A DNA stretch of 64,000 nt from positions 62,001 to 126,000 of the forward strand of contig DASVQQ010000018.1 in assembly GCA_036389035.1 (NCBI GenBank), read 5' to 3'. Positions 10,511-20,453 of this stretch are shown piece by piece (position 1 is the first letter of the stretch; every line of letters starts with the position of its first letter). Origin of the DNA: Jatrophihabitans sp. Lineage in GTDB: Bacteria > Actinomycetota > Actinomycetes > Mycobacteriales > Jatrophihabitantaceae. Below the pieces are notes generated by a model, which saw only the letters and a program-made list of their open reading frames with translations, was not told the DNA's origin and ran no database searches. Made by a program: the position numbers and the translations under genes.

Positions 10511-11014
10511 ATGATTTCCAGCCAGGTCACTTCCAGCTACGTCGTGCACAGCTATGTCGACTCACCGCTGGGCCCGCTGCTGCTGACCGGCGACGGCCGG
10601 GCGCTCACCGGCCTGTACACCGACCAGCACGGCCGCAAGCCCACCGACCTCGGCGAGCGGGACGACGCCGAGTTCGCTCAGGCCCGCGCCCAGCTCGAGG
10701 AGTACTTCGCCGGTCAGCGCGATGACTTCGACCTGCCGCTGAACCCCCGCGGCACCGCCTTCCAGCGCGCGGTGTGGCAGGCGCTGCGCCAGATCCGCTA
10801 CGGCTCCACGCTGACCTACCGCGAGGTCGCCGAGGAGGTCGGCAACCCCAAGGCGGTCCGGGCGGTCGGCTCGGCCAACAGCCGCAACCCGATCTCGATC
10901 ATCGTTCCGTGCCACCGGGTGGTGGGCAGCGACGGCAAGCTGATCGGCTACGCCGGCGGCTTCTCCGCCAAGCGCTGGCTGCTCGATCACGAGCTGCGGA
11001 CCGCCCGGGTCTAG
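10511..11014 (+). CDS. ogt: Methylated-DNA--protein-cysteine methyltransferase
   Basis: A 167-aa suicide enzyme that takes methyl groups from O6-methylguanine onto its own Cys. The active-site motif is intact (IIVPCHRVVGSDGKLIGYAGG), and the recognition helix lies in TYREVAEEVGNPKAVRAVGSANSRNP. AAGGA precedes the ATG at suitable spacing, and the upstream Ada-AlkA gene stops 10 bases before. Together they make a compact adaptive-response operon. Confidence 0.96.
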   Translation: MISSQVTSSYVVHSYVDSPLGPLLLTGDGRALTGLYTDQHGRKPTDLGERDDAEFAQARAQLEEYFAGQRDDFDLPLNPRGTAFQRAVWQALRQIRYGSTLTYREVAEEVGNPKAVRAVGSANSRNPISIIVPCHRVVGSDGKLIGYAGGFSAKRWLLDHELRTARV

Positions 11015-11059
11015 CCAGGCTGCTCAGCCGGGCAGGAAGGAACTGACCGGCTCGGCTAG

Positions 11060-11320
11060 CTAGGGGCAGGTGACCCAGCTGGTGGTGGTGTAACGCGAGG
11101 TCTCGCCCCACCAGAACGCTTCGCCGCACGGTCCGGCGTGGGCGTACTGGCCGATCACCTCGCCCGACCTGCTGCCGTAGTGGTAGCTGGTCACCTGGTA
11201 TTGGGTATACGGATCAGGGATCGGGCCTGCCGAGGCCGTGCCGGCCGGCGACACCGTCAGAGTGCTGACGGCGATGGCGGCCAGCACCAGCGATCGGGCG
11301 AGAGGGGTGCGACGTGTCAT
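11060..11320 (-). CDS. Small secreted protein, function unknown
   Basis: 86 aa starting at the ATG at 11320, which has GGAG six bases upstream; the frame also opens at a GTG at 11341. Residues 1-31 form a clear signal peptide (ARSLVLAAIAVSTLTVSPAGTASA). The mature part of about 55 aa is Tyr/Ser/Trp-rich with two Cys (AGPCGEAFWW and WVTCP) that could pair. It resembles small DUF6289-like secreted proteins in size and layout, but I cannot confirm the family. Convergent with ogt, with 45 bases between the stops. Confidence 0.65.
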   Translation of the reverse strand: MTRRTPLARSLVLAAIAVSTLTVSPAGTASAGPIPDPYTQYQVTSYHYGSRSGEVIGQYAHAGPCGEAFWWGETSRYTTTSWVTCP

Positions 11321-11399
11321 GGCTTGCTCCAGCTGATTCACCCCGTATGTCCAGGATGGGCAGCGTAGCGCGAGACGCCGGTCTCGGATAGCGGCTTTC

Positions 11400-12425
11400 T
11401 CAGCCGACGGTGACCGTCCGACAGCCGATCCGCGGGTTGCCGGTCCCCAGCCGCAGGTTCAGCGCGTAGACGCAGACGGTGTGGGCGCCACGGGCCACGC
11501 TGCCCACCGTGATCGCGAAGCCCTGGTTGGGGCCGGCCCGCAACGCGGCGGCCACGTCCGGCCGGGCCACCCCGGTGCTGAACCGGCCCCGCATCCGGCC
11601 GTCAATATAGACGTCGAGTTTCACCGGATAGGTCGGCAGGTCAGGGTCGACGGCCCAGCCGGTGGCCCGGACGCTGCCCCGGCCACCGGTCGCCGAGTCC
11701 AGGTAGCCCTTTGGGTTGTGCAGCGCCGCGGCGGCGTTGGCCTTGGTGATGATGCTGGTGGCCTGGCTGCCCACGCCGATCGAGATCACCGGATTCGCGG
11801 CGGGGTTCAACCAGCGCATGATCGAGTCCAGCGAGGCCGATGAGACCGCCACGCAGCCCGCGGTCGGCCGGCCGTTGTCGATGTGCAGGAAGAAGGCCGA
11901 GCCGGCGCCGGGCACCACCGGGAAGCGGTTGTAGTCGATCACGACGGCGTGGGCGTACACCGGGCCCATGGTGTAGAGGTTCTCACTCGCCCCGCCGGGC
12001 GAATAGGACTGCACCACATGGGTGTTGTAGACCGGTGAGTAGACGTTGCCGTTCCACCAGTCGTTCCGACCGGCCTGGAAGTAAGGCAGCTTGGTGCCGT
12101 TGTTGGGCTGGTTGCCGAAGGCCTGGGTGAGGCCGAACACGCCGGCCGGCGTCCGTCCCAGGCCCTCGCGGGTCTGCCCGACGCCGCTGCGGCCGACATA
12201 GGCGGTGACCGGGCCGGCCGCGCGCCAGAAACCGCCGAGGCTGGAACGCTGCCACAGCTCCAGCCGCGCGGTGGTGGACGTGGAACTCGCGGCCTGCACC
12301 GTGATGACCTGGTTCGGCTGGCCGGCCGCCTCGGCGGGACGGGCCAGCGGCGGCGCCGCGACGCTCACCACGGTGGCGGCCAGGCCGCTCAGCACGGCGG
12401 TCAGCACTGCGAGGCTGGCTCTCAT
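11400..12425 (-). CDS. Secreted L,D-transpeptidase (YkuD) family protein
   Basis: About 341 aa from the ATG at 12425, which has AAGGAG at ideal spacing. The signal peptide is MRASLAVLTAVLSGLAATVVSVAAPP. The central domain carries the YkuD signature FFLHIDNGRPTAGCVAVSSASL, in which His and Cys are the catalytic residues. Such enzymes make 3-3 peptidoglycan cross-links or act as related transpeptidases outside the membrane. The C-terminal 100 aa (GWAVDP, DVYIDGRM, HTVCVYALN) match a beta-rich repeat common in actinobacterial cell-wall enzymes, probably a wall-binding module. Monocistronic by layout. Confidence 0.87.
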   Translation of the reverse strand: MRASLAVLTAVLSGLAATVVSVAAPPLARPAEAAGQPNQVITVQAASSTSTTARLELWQRSSLGGFWRAAGPVTAYVGRSGVGQTREGLGRTPAGVFGLTQAFGNQPNNGTKLPYFQAGRNDWWNGNVYSPVYNTHVVQSYSPGGASENLYTMGPVYAHAVVIDYNRFPVVPGAGSAFFLHIDNGRPTAGCVAVSSASLDSIMRWLNPAANPVISIGVGSQATSIITKANAAAALHNPKGYLDSATGGRGSVRATGWAVDPDLPTYPVKLDVYIDGRMRGRFSTGVARPDVAAALRAGPNQGFAITVGSVARGAHTVCVYALNLRLGTGNPRIGCRTVTVG

Positions 12426-12516
12426 CGCTCTCCTTTGCGGGCGTCCCCTTCGGGCACGCCTTCGACCATCCCCGTCCAACGGTTGCGGCGTGGACGCTAG
12501 CGCACGGGGCGGCCGC

Positions 12517-13089
12517 TCAGGAGTTGAACTCGTTCTGGGCCGCTTCCAGCCCTTTGCCGATCAGCGTCTCGACCGCGTCGGCGGCCCGGTCGATCAGGAA
12601 CCCGAGCTCCTTGCGCTCGGCCGCGGCCCACTCGCGCAGCACGTAGTCAGCCGGATCCTGGCGTCCGGGCGGCCGGCCGATCCCGAAGCGGACCCGCAGG
12701 TACTCCTTGGACCCCAGAGCCGAGCTGGCGGACTTCAGTCCGTTGTGGCCGCCCTCGCCGCCGCCGCGCTTGAGCCGCAGGCCGCCGAAGGGCAGGTCGA
12801 GCTCGTCGTGGATCACGACCATTCGAGTGACGTCGACCTTGTAGAACCGGCTGATCGCCACGATCGGACCGCCGGACTCGTTCATGTAGGACTTCGGCTT
12901 GGCCAGCACCACGGCCTGCCCGGCCAGCCGGCCCTCGACGACATCGGCCCGGCCCTTGTGGGCCTTGAAGGACCCGCCGATCCGGGCGGCCAGCTCGTCG
13001 GCCACCAGAAAGCCGGCGTTGTGCCGGGTGACGGCATAGCGAGGGCCCGGGTTGCCGAGCCCGACGATGAGAAAGCGCTCGTCAGTCAT
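12517..13089 (-). CDS. pth: Peptidyl-tRNA hydrolase
   Basis: 190 aa, normal length. It releases peptides from peptidyl-tRNAs that drop off ribosomes. It opens with [21 protein letters not shown] (catalytic His in RHNAG) and has [11 protein letters not shown] (catalytic Asp) and [18 protein letters not shown]. It lies directly downstream of rplY on the same strand (51 bases), the standard rplY-pth order of actinobacteria. The usual next gene, mfd, is absent here. Confidence 0.96.
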   Translation of the reverse strand: MTDERFLIVGLGNPGPRYAVTRHNAGFLVADELAARIGGSFKAHKGRADVVEGRLAGQAVVLAKPKSYMNESGGPIVAISRFYKVDVTRMVVIHDELDLPFGGLRLKRGGGEGGHNGLKSASSALGSKEYLRVRFGIGRPPGRQDPADYVLREWAAAERKELGFLIDRAADAVETLIGKGLEAAQNEFNS

Positions 13090-13140
13090 GGCAGTCCCGG
13101 GCCCCTAGCTGAAACCAGTGCCGCCGGTGGGCGGCAGGCG

Positions 13141-13824
13141 TTACTCCTTGTCCGAGGTCTCGTCGTCCTTGGCTTCCTCGGCAGCCTCTTCGGCAGCCGC
13201 GGCCACGTCGGCGTCGGAGGGCTCCTCGACGATGCCCAGGTCGGCGATCGCCTCGGCGGTGTCGGCCTCGATGTCCTCGGCGGTCGGCGCGGTGCTGACG
13301 TTGAGCAGCAGCGTCTCGGCGTCGGTCACCAGCGTCGAGCCGGCCGGCAGCTTGAGGTCGCCGGCGGTGATGTGCGCGCCCGTGTCCAGGCCCTCGACCG
13401 AGACCTCGATCTCGGTGGGCAGGTGGGTGGCCTCGGCCTCGACCTGGACCGTGGTGTGCTCCTGGCCCAGCATGGCGCCGGGGGCGACGTCGCCGACGAC
13501 CACCAGCGGAACGTCGATGGTGACCCGCTCACCCCGGCGGACGGCGATCAGGTCGACGTGCTCGTAGTCGCCCCGGATCGGGTGCCGCTGGACGGCCTTG
13601 GGAATGGTGAGCTGGTCCTTGCCGTCCAGGGTCAGGGTCAGCAGCACGTTGCCGCCGCCCCGCTTGATCGCCTGGGCGAACTCGCGGGCCGGCAACGACA
13701 CGTGCCGGGGGTCGGCGCCGTGGCCGTAGATGACGGCAGGGATCTTGCCGGAACGACGGGTACGGCGAGCGCCACCCTTGCCGAACTCGGTACGTACTTC
13801 GGCGGCCAAACGGACTTCAGACAC
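13141..13824 (-). CDS. rplY: 50S ribosomal protein L25 / general stress protein Ctc
   Basis: A 227-aa protein of the long (Ctc/TL5) form: an N-terminal L25 5S-rRNA-binding domain (RRTRRSGKIPAVIYGHGADP), then a beta-rich TL5-like C-domain (PLVVVGDVAPGAMLGQ). A very acidic Ala/Glu/Asp-rich tail follows, over about the last 35 residues. It heads a two-gene unit with pth. In most actinobacteria prs lies immediately upstream; here prs is about 9 kb away in the opposite orientation, one of the clues for an inversion. Confidence 0.95.
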   Translation of the reverse strand: MSEVRLAAEVRTEFGKGGARRTRRSGKIPAVIYGHGADPRHVSLPAREFAQAIKRGGGNVLLTLTLDGKDQLTIPKAVQRHPIRGDYEHVDLIAVRRGERVTIDVPLVVVGDVAPGAMLGQEHTTVQVEAEATHLPTEIEVSVEGLDTGAHITAGDLKLPAGSTLVTDAETLLLNVSTAPTAEDIEADTAEAIADLGIVEEPSDADVAAAAEEAAEEAKDDETSDKE

Positions 13825-14184
13825 GGGGGCGCTCCTGTTGCATCAGTTCGTACATGAGTTATCGCTTAGTGAATCGTGCCGAGCGTGAGACGGCGGTCAT
13901 AATGCGTAGTCGATCGCGGTGTTGCCACAGCGCGGCTGTCGTTCCGTTCCGCGATCGAGCATCGCGGTCACAACAGGTCAACAACACAGCGCCGGCAAGC
14001 ACCGCGTCGATAACGGGGCTCACCAGGACGGTCGGGACAGCTGACCGGTTCTGCGGGCTCCCTCGCCGAGGCAACCCTGCAATCCTACAAGGCAGTTGAG
14101 CCACCGAGGAAATCGGGTGGCCCCGCGCCCGACGCCGGCCCGCGTGGTGATCGGGACGTCACGGCGCGCACTAGCATCGCAGCC
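13825..14184. other. 360-base divergent intergenic region between rplY and ispE; candidate inversion breakpoint
   Basis: No convincing gene here. Two short open frames of about 80 codons on opposite strands overlap almost completely and look like neither known proteins nor local codon usage. The segment should hold the divergent promoters of rplY-pth and ispE. It is unusually long for this dense region and is one of the two joints that a single inversion would create. Confidence 0.5.
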
Positions 14185-15114
14185 GTGTCCCAGACTGCCG
14201 AGCGGGTGAGCGTCCGGGTTCCCGCCAAGATCAACCTTCAGCTGGCGGTGGGGCCGCTGGGCGCCGACGGCTTCCACCAGATCGGCACGGTGTTCCACGC
14301 GCTGGAGCTGACCGACCAGCTGAGCGCCGCGCCCGCCGAGTCGCTGACCCTGACGCTGACCGGCGCCGAGAGCGCCGGGCTGCCCACCGACCAGCGCAAC
14401 CTGGCCTGGCGGGCGGCGAGCCTGCTGGCCGAACACGGCGGCGTCCCGGCCCACGCCGAGCTCGTGATCGACAAGCGGATTCCGGTCGCCGCCGGCCTGG
14501 CCGGTGGCTCGGCCGACGCCGCCGCCGCGCTGCTGGCCTGCGACCGGCTCTGGGGACTGGGGCTGCCGGCCGGCGAGCTGGCCGGACTGGCGGCCCAGCT
14601 GGGCAGCGACGTGGCCTTCGCCCTGCTCGGTGGTTCGGCGGTGGGCTCCGGACGCGGCGAGCGGCTGCGCCCGATCCAGGGCGGGCGGGAGTTCCACTGG
14701 GTGCTGGCGGTGGCCCACGGCGGGCTGTCCACGCCGGCGGTCTATGCCGAGCTGGATCGCCGGCGCGGCTCTGACCAGGCCGGGGCCGCCGGCGACCCGG
14801 TCGCGGCGGTCACTGCCAGCGGAGTGCTGGAGGCCGTGGCCAGCGGAGATCCCGGGCTGCTGGCCGGCCGGCTGGCCAATGACCTGCAACCGGCCGCGAT
14901 CGCGCTGGCGCCCTACCTGGCCGCCACCCTGGCTGCCGGGCAGGACTGCGGCGCGCTGGCCGGCATCGTCTCCGGCTCGGGGCCGACCTGCGCGTTCCTG
15001 GCTCGTGATGAGGCGCACGCCCGGACGCTGGCCCGGGCGCTGGCCGGCACCGGCAGCTGCCGGCAGGCCCTGGCGGTGGCCGGCGGCAACGCCCGAGCGA
15101 CGGTGTCGGGCTGA
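14185..15114 (+). CDS. ispE: 4-diphosphocytidyl-2-C-methyl-D-erythritol kinase
   Basis: A 309-aa GHMP kinase of the non-mevalonate isoprenoid pathway. It starts at GTG 14185. Motifs: VRVPAKINLQLAVGPLGADGFHQIGTVFHAL at the N-terminus; the glycine-rich ATP loop PVAAGLAGGSADAAAALLA; LGSDVAFALLGGSA; and GIVSGSGPTCAFLA near the C-terminus. Its TGA overlaps the first ATG of a 17-bp triplicated stop/start motif leading into the ABC-F gene. In most actinobacteria it directly follows rsmA/ksgA; here rsmA is 9 kb away. Confidence 0.95.
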   Translation: MSQTAERVSVRVPAKINLQLAVGPLGADGFHQIGTVFHALELTDQLSAAPAESLTLTLTGAESAGLPTDQRNLAWRAASLLAEHGGVPAHAELVIDKRIPVAAGLAGGSADAAAALLACDRLWGLGLPAGELAGLAAQLGSDVAFALLGGSAVGSGRGERLRPIQGGREFHWVLAVAHGGLSTPAVYAELDRRRGSDQAGAAGDPVAAVTASGVLEAVASGDPGLLAGRLANDLQPAAIALAPYLAATLAAGQDCGALAGIVSGSGPTCAFLARDEAHARTLARALAGTGSCRQALAVAGGNARATVSG

Positions 15115-15147
15115 TGGCGGTGTCGGGCTGATGGCGGTGTCGGGCTG

Positions 15148-15152
<5 letters not shown>
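15102..15152 (+). repeat. Three exact 17-bp tandem repeats at the ispE/ABC-F junction
   Basis: The unit GGTGTCGGGCTGATGGC occurs three times head to tail (15102-15118, 15119-15135, 15136-15152). Each copy contains TGATG, an overlapping stop/start. The ispE stop lies in copy 1 and the ABC-F start in copy 3. Copies 1-2 and 2-3 each create a five-codon reading frame (M-A-V-S-G-stop) chained by the same overlap, so a ribosome could terminate and reinitiate step by step. Because 17 is not a multiple of 3, copy-number change would still keep every overlap intact. Confidence 0.95.
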
Positions 15153-16914
<1,762 letters not shown>

Positions 16915-16931
16915 CGCCTGACCGGACGGGC

Positions 16932-17570
16932 TCAGGACTCCAGCGACAGCTTCGGCTTGGCCTCCAGGCCCCGCAGGCCGTTCCAGCCCAGGTTCACCAG
17001 GTGCGCGGCCACCTCTTCGCGCTTGGGCTTGCGCACCTCGAGCCACCACTGCCCGGTCAGGGCCACCATGCCCACCAGCATCTGGGCGTACATGCCGGCC
17101 AGCTTCGGGTTGAGCTTCCGGGCGTCGAACTCGCGGACCAGGATGTACTCCACCTGGCTGGCGATGTCGTTCAGCAGCGAGGAGAAGGTCCCGGTGCTGG
17201 TGGCCACCGGGGAGTCCCGGACCAGGATCCGGAAGCCGTCGGTCTGCTCCTCGATGTAGGTCAGCAGCGCCAGGGCGGCCTGCTCGACCAGCGCCCGGGG
17301 GTTGGTGCCGGTCAGGGCCGAGGTGACCGCTTCCATCAGGTTGCGCATCTCGCGGTCCACCACCACCGCGTACAGGCCTTCCTTGCCCCCGAAGTGCTCG
17401 TAGACCACCGGCTTGCTGACCCCGGCCCGGGTCGCGATCTCTTCGATCGAGGTGACTTCGAAGCCCTTCTCGGCGAACAGCGCCCGCCCGACGTCCAGCA
17501 GTTGCTCGCGCCGTTCCTTACCGGTCATCCGAACCCGGGGCCTGCTCTGGCTGTCGGTCACCGTGCCCAT
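16932..17570 (-). CDS. TetR-family transcriptional regulator
   Basis: 212 aa from the ATG at 17570. The N-terminal TetR HTH is clear: GKERREQLLDVGRALFAEKGFEVTSIEEIATRAGVSKPVVYEHFGGKEGLYAVVV. The C-terminal ligand domain has YAQMLVGMVALTGQWWLEVRKPKREEVAAHLVNLGWNGLRGL, typical of regulators in lipid-related loci. It is divergent from kynU over 72 bases, with no obvious palindrome in that gap. A perfect 20-bp palindrome upstream of the nearby desaturase is a possible target. A homologous TetR gene neighbours glmU/prs in other actinobacteria. Confidence 0.9.
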   Translation of the reverse strand: MGTVTDSQSRPRVRMTGKERREQLLDVGRALFAEKGFEVTSIEEIATRAGVSKPVVYEHFGGKEGLYAVVVDREMRNLMEAVTSALTGTNPRALVEQAALALLTYIEEQTDGFRILVRDSPVATSTGTFSSLLNDIASQVEYILVREFDARKLNPKLAGMYAQMLVGMVALTGQWWLEVRKPKREEVAAHLVNLGWNGLRGLEAKPKLSLES

Positions 17571-17642
17571 TCTTGCGTATCCTCCCCGGACGCCGCGCCA
17601 CGGCGGTTTTCGCGCACACCGGCGACTTGCCATCATTGACCC

Positions 17643-18998
17643 ATGACCGACTCGCCGACCACCACCGCACCGGACGCCGCTCTGACCGTCGCACCGGATG
17701 CCGACCAGCACTCGACGGGCCGGCTGGCGAGCCTGCCTGAGCCCGGCGCCGCCGCTGAGGACCCGCTGCTGGCAGCGGCCCGGCTGGCCGACGCCGGTGA
17801 CGAGCTGGCCCACCTGCGCGAGAGGTTCGAGCTCCCGGACGGCACGGTCTACCTGGACGGCAACTCCCTCGGCCCGCTGCCGCGGGTGGTGCTGCCCGCG
17901 GTCACCGAACTGGTGCGCCGGCAATGGGGCCAGGACCTGATCACGTCCTGGAACATCCACGACTGGTGGGGCCTGCCCGGGCGGGTCGGCAACCAGCTCG
18001 CCGGTTTTATCGGCGCCGGCGAGGGCCAGGTGATGTGCGGCGACTCGACCTCGGTGCAGCTGTTCCAGGCGATCACCGCGGCCTGCCGGCTGCGACCGGA
18101 CCGGTCGACGCTGCTGACCGACGGGGTGAACTTTCCCAGCGACCAGTACCTGGCCGACTCGGTGGGCCGGCTGCTGGGCCTGCGGGTGGTCCGGCTGCAC
18201 CCGTCCGAGCTGAAGGCCTACCTCGACGAACACGGCGAGCAGGTGGCGGCGGTGTCGTTCTCACTGGTCGACTACCGCACCGGCGAGCTGTTCGACGCCG
18301 CCGAGCTGACCCGGACGGCGCAGGCGGCCGGCGCGGTGATGGTCTGGGACCTCTGCCACGCCATCGGCGCGCTGCCGGTCGCGCTGGACGAGATCGGGGC
18401 GGACCTGGCGGTCGGCTGCACCTACAAGTACCTCAACGGCGGGCCGGGCTCCCCCGCCTTCATCTACATCGCCCACCGCCATCAGCGCCACGTTCAGCTG
18501 CCGTTGACCGGCTGGAACGGGCACCGCGAGCCGTTCGGCCTCAACGGCAGTTACGTTCCCGCCGACTCGATCGAGCAGGCCCGGATCGGCACCCCGGCGC
18601 TGCTGTCGATGGTGGCGCTGCAGGCCGCGCTGTCCGCCTTCGACGGGGTGGGCATCGAGCGGTTGCGCGCCAAGTCCCTGGCGCTGACCCAGCAGGTGAT
18701 CGACTTCGCCGACCAGCGGCTGGCCGGTTTCGGGGTCGAGGTGGTCACCCCGCGCCGGCCGGAGCTGCGCGGCTCGCAGGTCTCGCTGCGGATGCCCGAT
18801 GCCTACCAGGTCTGCCAGGCGCTGATCGAGCGCGGTGTCATCGGTGACTTCCGGGCGCCCGACCTGCTGCGGCTGGGTTTCACCCCGATGTACCTCAGCT
18901 TCACCGAGGTGCACCGGGGAATGGCCACGCTGGCCGAGATCATGGCCGACGGCAGCTACCGCGAGCCCCGGTTCGCCCGGCGGGCGGCGGTCACCTGA
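17643..18998 (+). CDS. kynU: Kynureninase
   Basis: A 451-aa PLP enzyme that cleaves kynurenine to anthranilate and alanine. Family features: YLDGNSLGPLPRVV near residue 75, VMCGDSTSVQLFQA, VVWDLCHAIGALPVALDEIGADLAVGCTYKYLNGGPGSPAF (Asp contact and the Schiff-base Lys in TYKYLNGG). The first 50 residues are low-complexity Ala/Pro/Asp. No tryptophan dioxygenase or formamidase gene is in the window, so it probably uses kynurenine made elsewhere. Its stop codon forms one arm of a small hairpin shared with the convergent desaturase. Confidence 0.94.
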   Translation: MTDSPTTTAPDAALTVAPDADQHSTGRLASLPEPGAAAEDPLLAAARLADAGDELAHLRERFELPDGTVYLDGNSLGPLPRVVLPAVTELVRRQWGQDLITSWNIHDWWGLPGRVGNQLAGFIGAGEGQVMCGDSTSVQLFQAITAACRLRPDRSTLLTDGVNFPSDQYLADSVGRLLGLRVVRLHPSELKAYLDEHGEQVAAVSFSLVDYRTGELFDAAELTRTAQAAGAVMVWDLCHAIGALPVALDEIGADLAVGCTYKYLNGGPGSPAFIYIAHRHQRHVQLPLTGWNGHREPFGLNGSYVPADSIEQARIGTPALLSMVALQAALSAFDGVGIERLRAKSLALTQQVIDFADQRLAGFGVEVVTPRRPELRGSQVSLRMPDAYQVCQALIERGVIGDFRAPDLLRLGFTPMYLSFTEVHRGMATLAEIMADGSYREPRFARRAAVT

Positions 18999-19010
18999 GC
19001 CTGGCTCAGG
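18994..19010. terminator. Short inverted repeat built from two convergent stop codons
   Basis: CCTGAGC-CTG-GCTCAGG. The kynU TGA (18996-18998) lies in the left arm and the desaturase TGA (complement, 19006-19008) in the right arm. Seven bases separate the two coding regions, so this hairpin is the only structure available to stop either transcript. A 7-bp stem is weak for a terminator. Confidence 0.4.
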
Positions 19011-20076
19011 CGGCGGCCCGCTCCTCGGTGCGCTCGGCCGCCCGGCGCGCGGCCAGCTTGTCGAACCGGTCCCGGCGCGGCCAGCGGACCTCGCTCGCCC
19101 AGCCGAACTTCTCCAGCAGCCAGATCGTCCGGGCCGAAATGTCGAGCTGGCCGCGGTCGACGCCGTGCCGGGCGCAGGTCGGGTCGGCGTGGTGGCTGTT
19201 GTGCCAGGACTCGCCCATGCTCAGGATCGCCAGCGGCCAGAAGTTCGCCGACCGGTCCCGCGAGGCGTAGGGCCGCTCGCCGATCAGGTGGCAGACCGAG
19301 TTGATCGACCAGGTCACGTGGTGCAGCAGGCACAGTCGCACCAGCGAGGCCCAGAAGAACGTGCTCAGCGCGCCGGTCCACGACCAGCTGATCAGCCCGC
19401 CCAGCACCGCCGGGGCCAGCAGCGTGAAGGCCACCCAGAGCGGGAACTGCTTGTCGATCCGGACCAGGTCCGGATCGGCCTGCAGGTCGGGGGCGTACTT
19501 GGCCTGGTTGGTGCGCTCGGAGTCGAACATCCAGCCGAGGTGGGCGTACCAGAAGCCCTTGACGAGCCCGCGGGCCGACGCTCCGAAGCGCCACGGCGAG
19601 TGCGGGTCGCCTTCGCGGTCGGAGAACGCGTGGTGCCGACGGTGGTCGGCGACCCAGCGGATCACCGGGCCCTCGATGGCCAGCGAGCCGGCGATCGCGA
19701 GCGCGATTTTGAGGCCCCGGTTGGCCTTGAACGCGCCGTGGGTGAAGTAGCGGTGGAATCCCACCGTGATGCCCAACGCGGAGACCACGTAGAAGACCAG
19801 CGCGATGCTCAGCTCCATCCAGCCGATTCCCCAGCCCCAGGCCAGCGGGACGGCGGCCAGCACCGCCAGGAACGGCACCACCACGAACACGTAGAGCAGC
19901 ACCTGCTCCGATAGGCCCTTGCGTCCGGAGATCATCGGCTTGGCGCCCGGCTGGCCGTCCTGCAAGCCGTGGCCGTCCCGCAAAGGCTGGCCGTCCTGCA
20001 GATTGCGTCCGTCCTGCAGGTTGTGCGGGCGGTGGCTCGGCGGGGTGGCGCCCGGCGTGTCCTCGAGCATGGTCAT
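19006..20076 (-). CDS. Membrane acyl-CoA (delta-9 type) fatty acid desaturase
   Basis: 356 aa from the ATG at 20076 (AGGGAG upstream). It introduces a double bond in fatty acyl chains using a di-iron centre. The three His boxes are present: HRYFTHG, HRRHH and ESWHNSHH. Four hydrophobic segments are placed as in integral-membrane desaturases (VLLYVFVVVPFLAVLAAV and others). The first 45 residues are an unusual hydrophilic leader of four imperfect 6-aa copies (NLQDGR, NLQDGQ, PLRDGH, GLQDGQ), coded by 18-bp repeats. It is probably repressed through the palindrome at 20190-20209. The C-terminus is Arg/Ala/Glu-rich. Confidence 0.92.
   Translation of the reverse strand: MTMLEDTPGATPPSHRPHNLQDGRNLQDGQPLRDGHGLQDGQPGAKPMISGRKGLSEQVLLYVFVVVPFLAVLAAVPLAWGWGIGWMELSIALVFYVVSALGITVGFHRYFTHGAFKANRGLKIALAIAGSLAIEGPVIRWVADHRRHHAFSDREGDPHSPWRFGASARGLVKGFWYAHLGWMFDSERTNQAKYAPDLQADPDLVRIDKQFPLWVAFTLLAPAVLGGLISWSWTGALSTFFWASLVRLCLLHHVTWSINSVCHLIGERPYASRDRSANFWPLAILSMGESWHNSHHADPTCARHGVDRGQLDISARTIWLLEKFGWASEVRWPRRDRFDKLAARRAAERTEERAAA
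19952..20023 (-). repeat. Four 18-bp tandem repeats coding the desaturase leader
   Basis: Four consecutive imperfect 18-bp units (starting 19952, 19970, 19988, 20006), each containing CCGTCC(T/C)GCA, code for six-residue L-Q-D-G units. They are in frame and precede the first membrane segment. The same 18-bp period appears in prs and in two NRPS A domains of this window. Confidence 0.85.
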
Positions 20077-20189
20077 AAGCTGGCTCCCTGATGGGTGAGC
20101 GGGATATATGGTGAGCCGGCGCGGTGGTTTCGGCGCGGCTATATGTGTCGTTCTCAGCAGGCCCGGTTCCAGCCTGGCTACTCCAGCGT

Positions 20190-20209
20190 AACCTACGGTA
20201 CCGTAGGTT
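20190..20209. promoter_or_regulatory. Perfect 20-bp palindrome, probable TetR-family operator
   Basis: AACCTACGGTACCGTAGGTT, two exact 10-bp half-sites, lies 114 bases upstream of the desaturase start and about 80 bases before tRNA-Gln. Length and symmetry are typical of TetR-family operators, and actinobacterial desaturase genes are often under such control. The local TetR protein (16932-17570) is a candidate but is unproven. Confidence 0.6.
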
Positions 20210-20287
20210 TGTCGAGACCGCACTGTGAAAGCCAGCGCGTAAGCTGTCTGGCGTCGAGTGCTCGCCGCTGGGCGGCAGGGCACGCAG

Positions 20288-20360
20288 TGGGAGATGGGGT
20301 AATCGGCAGCCCGCCGGCCTTTGGAGCCGTGCAGTCTGGGTTCGAATCCCAGTCTCCCAG
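20288..20360 (+). tRNA. trnQ: tRNA-Gln (anticodon TTG)
   Basis: A 73-nt cloverleaf. Acceptor arms TGGGAGA (20288-20294) and TCTCCCA (20353-20359) with discriminator G at 20360; T arm CTGGG-TTCGAAT-CCCAG; anticodon loop CTTTGGA with TTG at 20321-20323. The top pair of the anticodon stem is C-T (mismatched). CCA is not encoded in full. tRNA-Gln just before glmU is a common actinobacterial arrangement. Confidence 0.93.
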
Positions 20361-20453
20361 CAATAGCTCGGTATTCGCCGCCGGTCGCCGGTGTTGGGAT
20401 GAGCGCTGCTGTCGCGGCCGGAACACCGGCCGAGTTCGGCTAGGCTCCGGCTC

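Noticed and set aside
13854..14104. Two overlapping frames of about 80 codons on opposite strands
   Set aside because: Mirror images of each other without start signals or family features.
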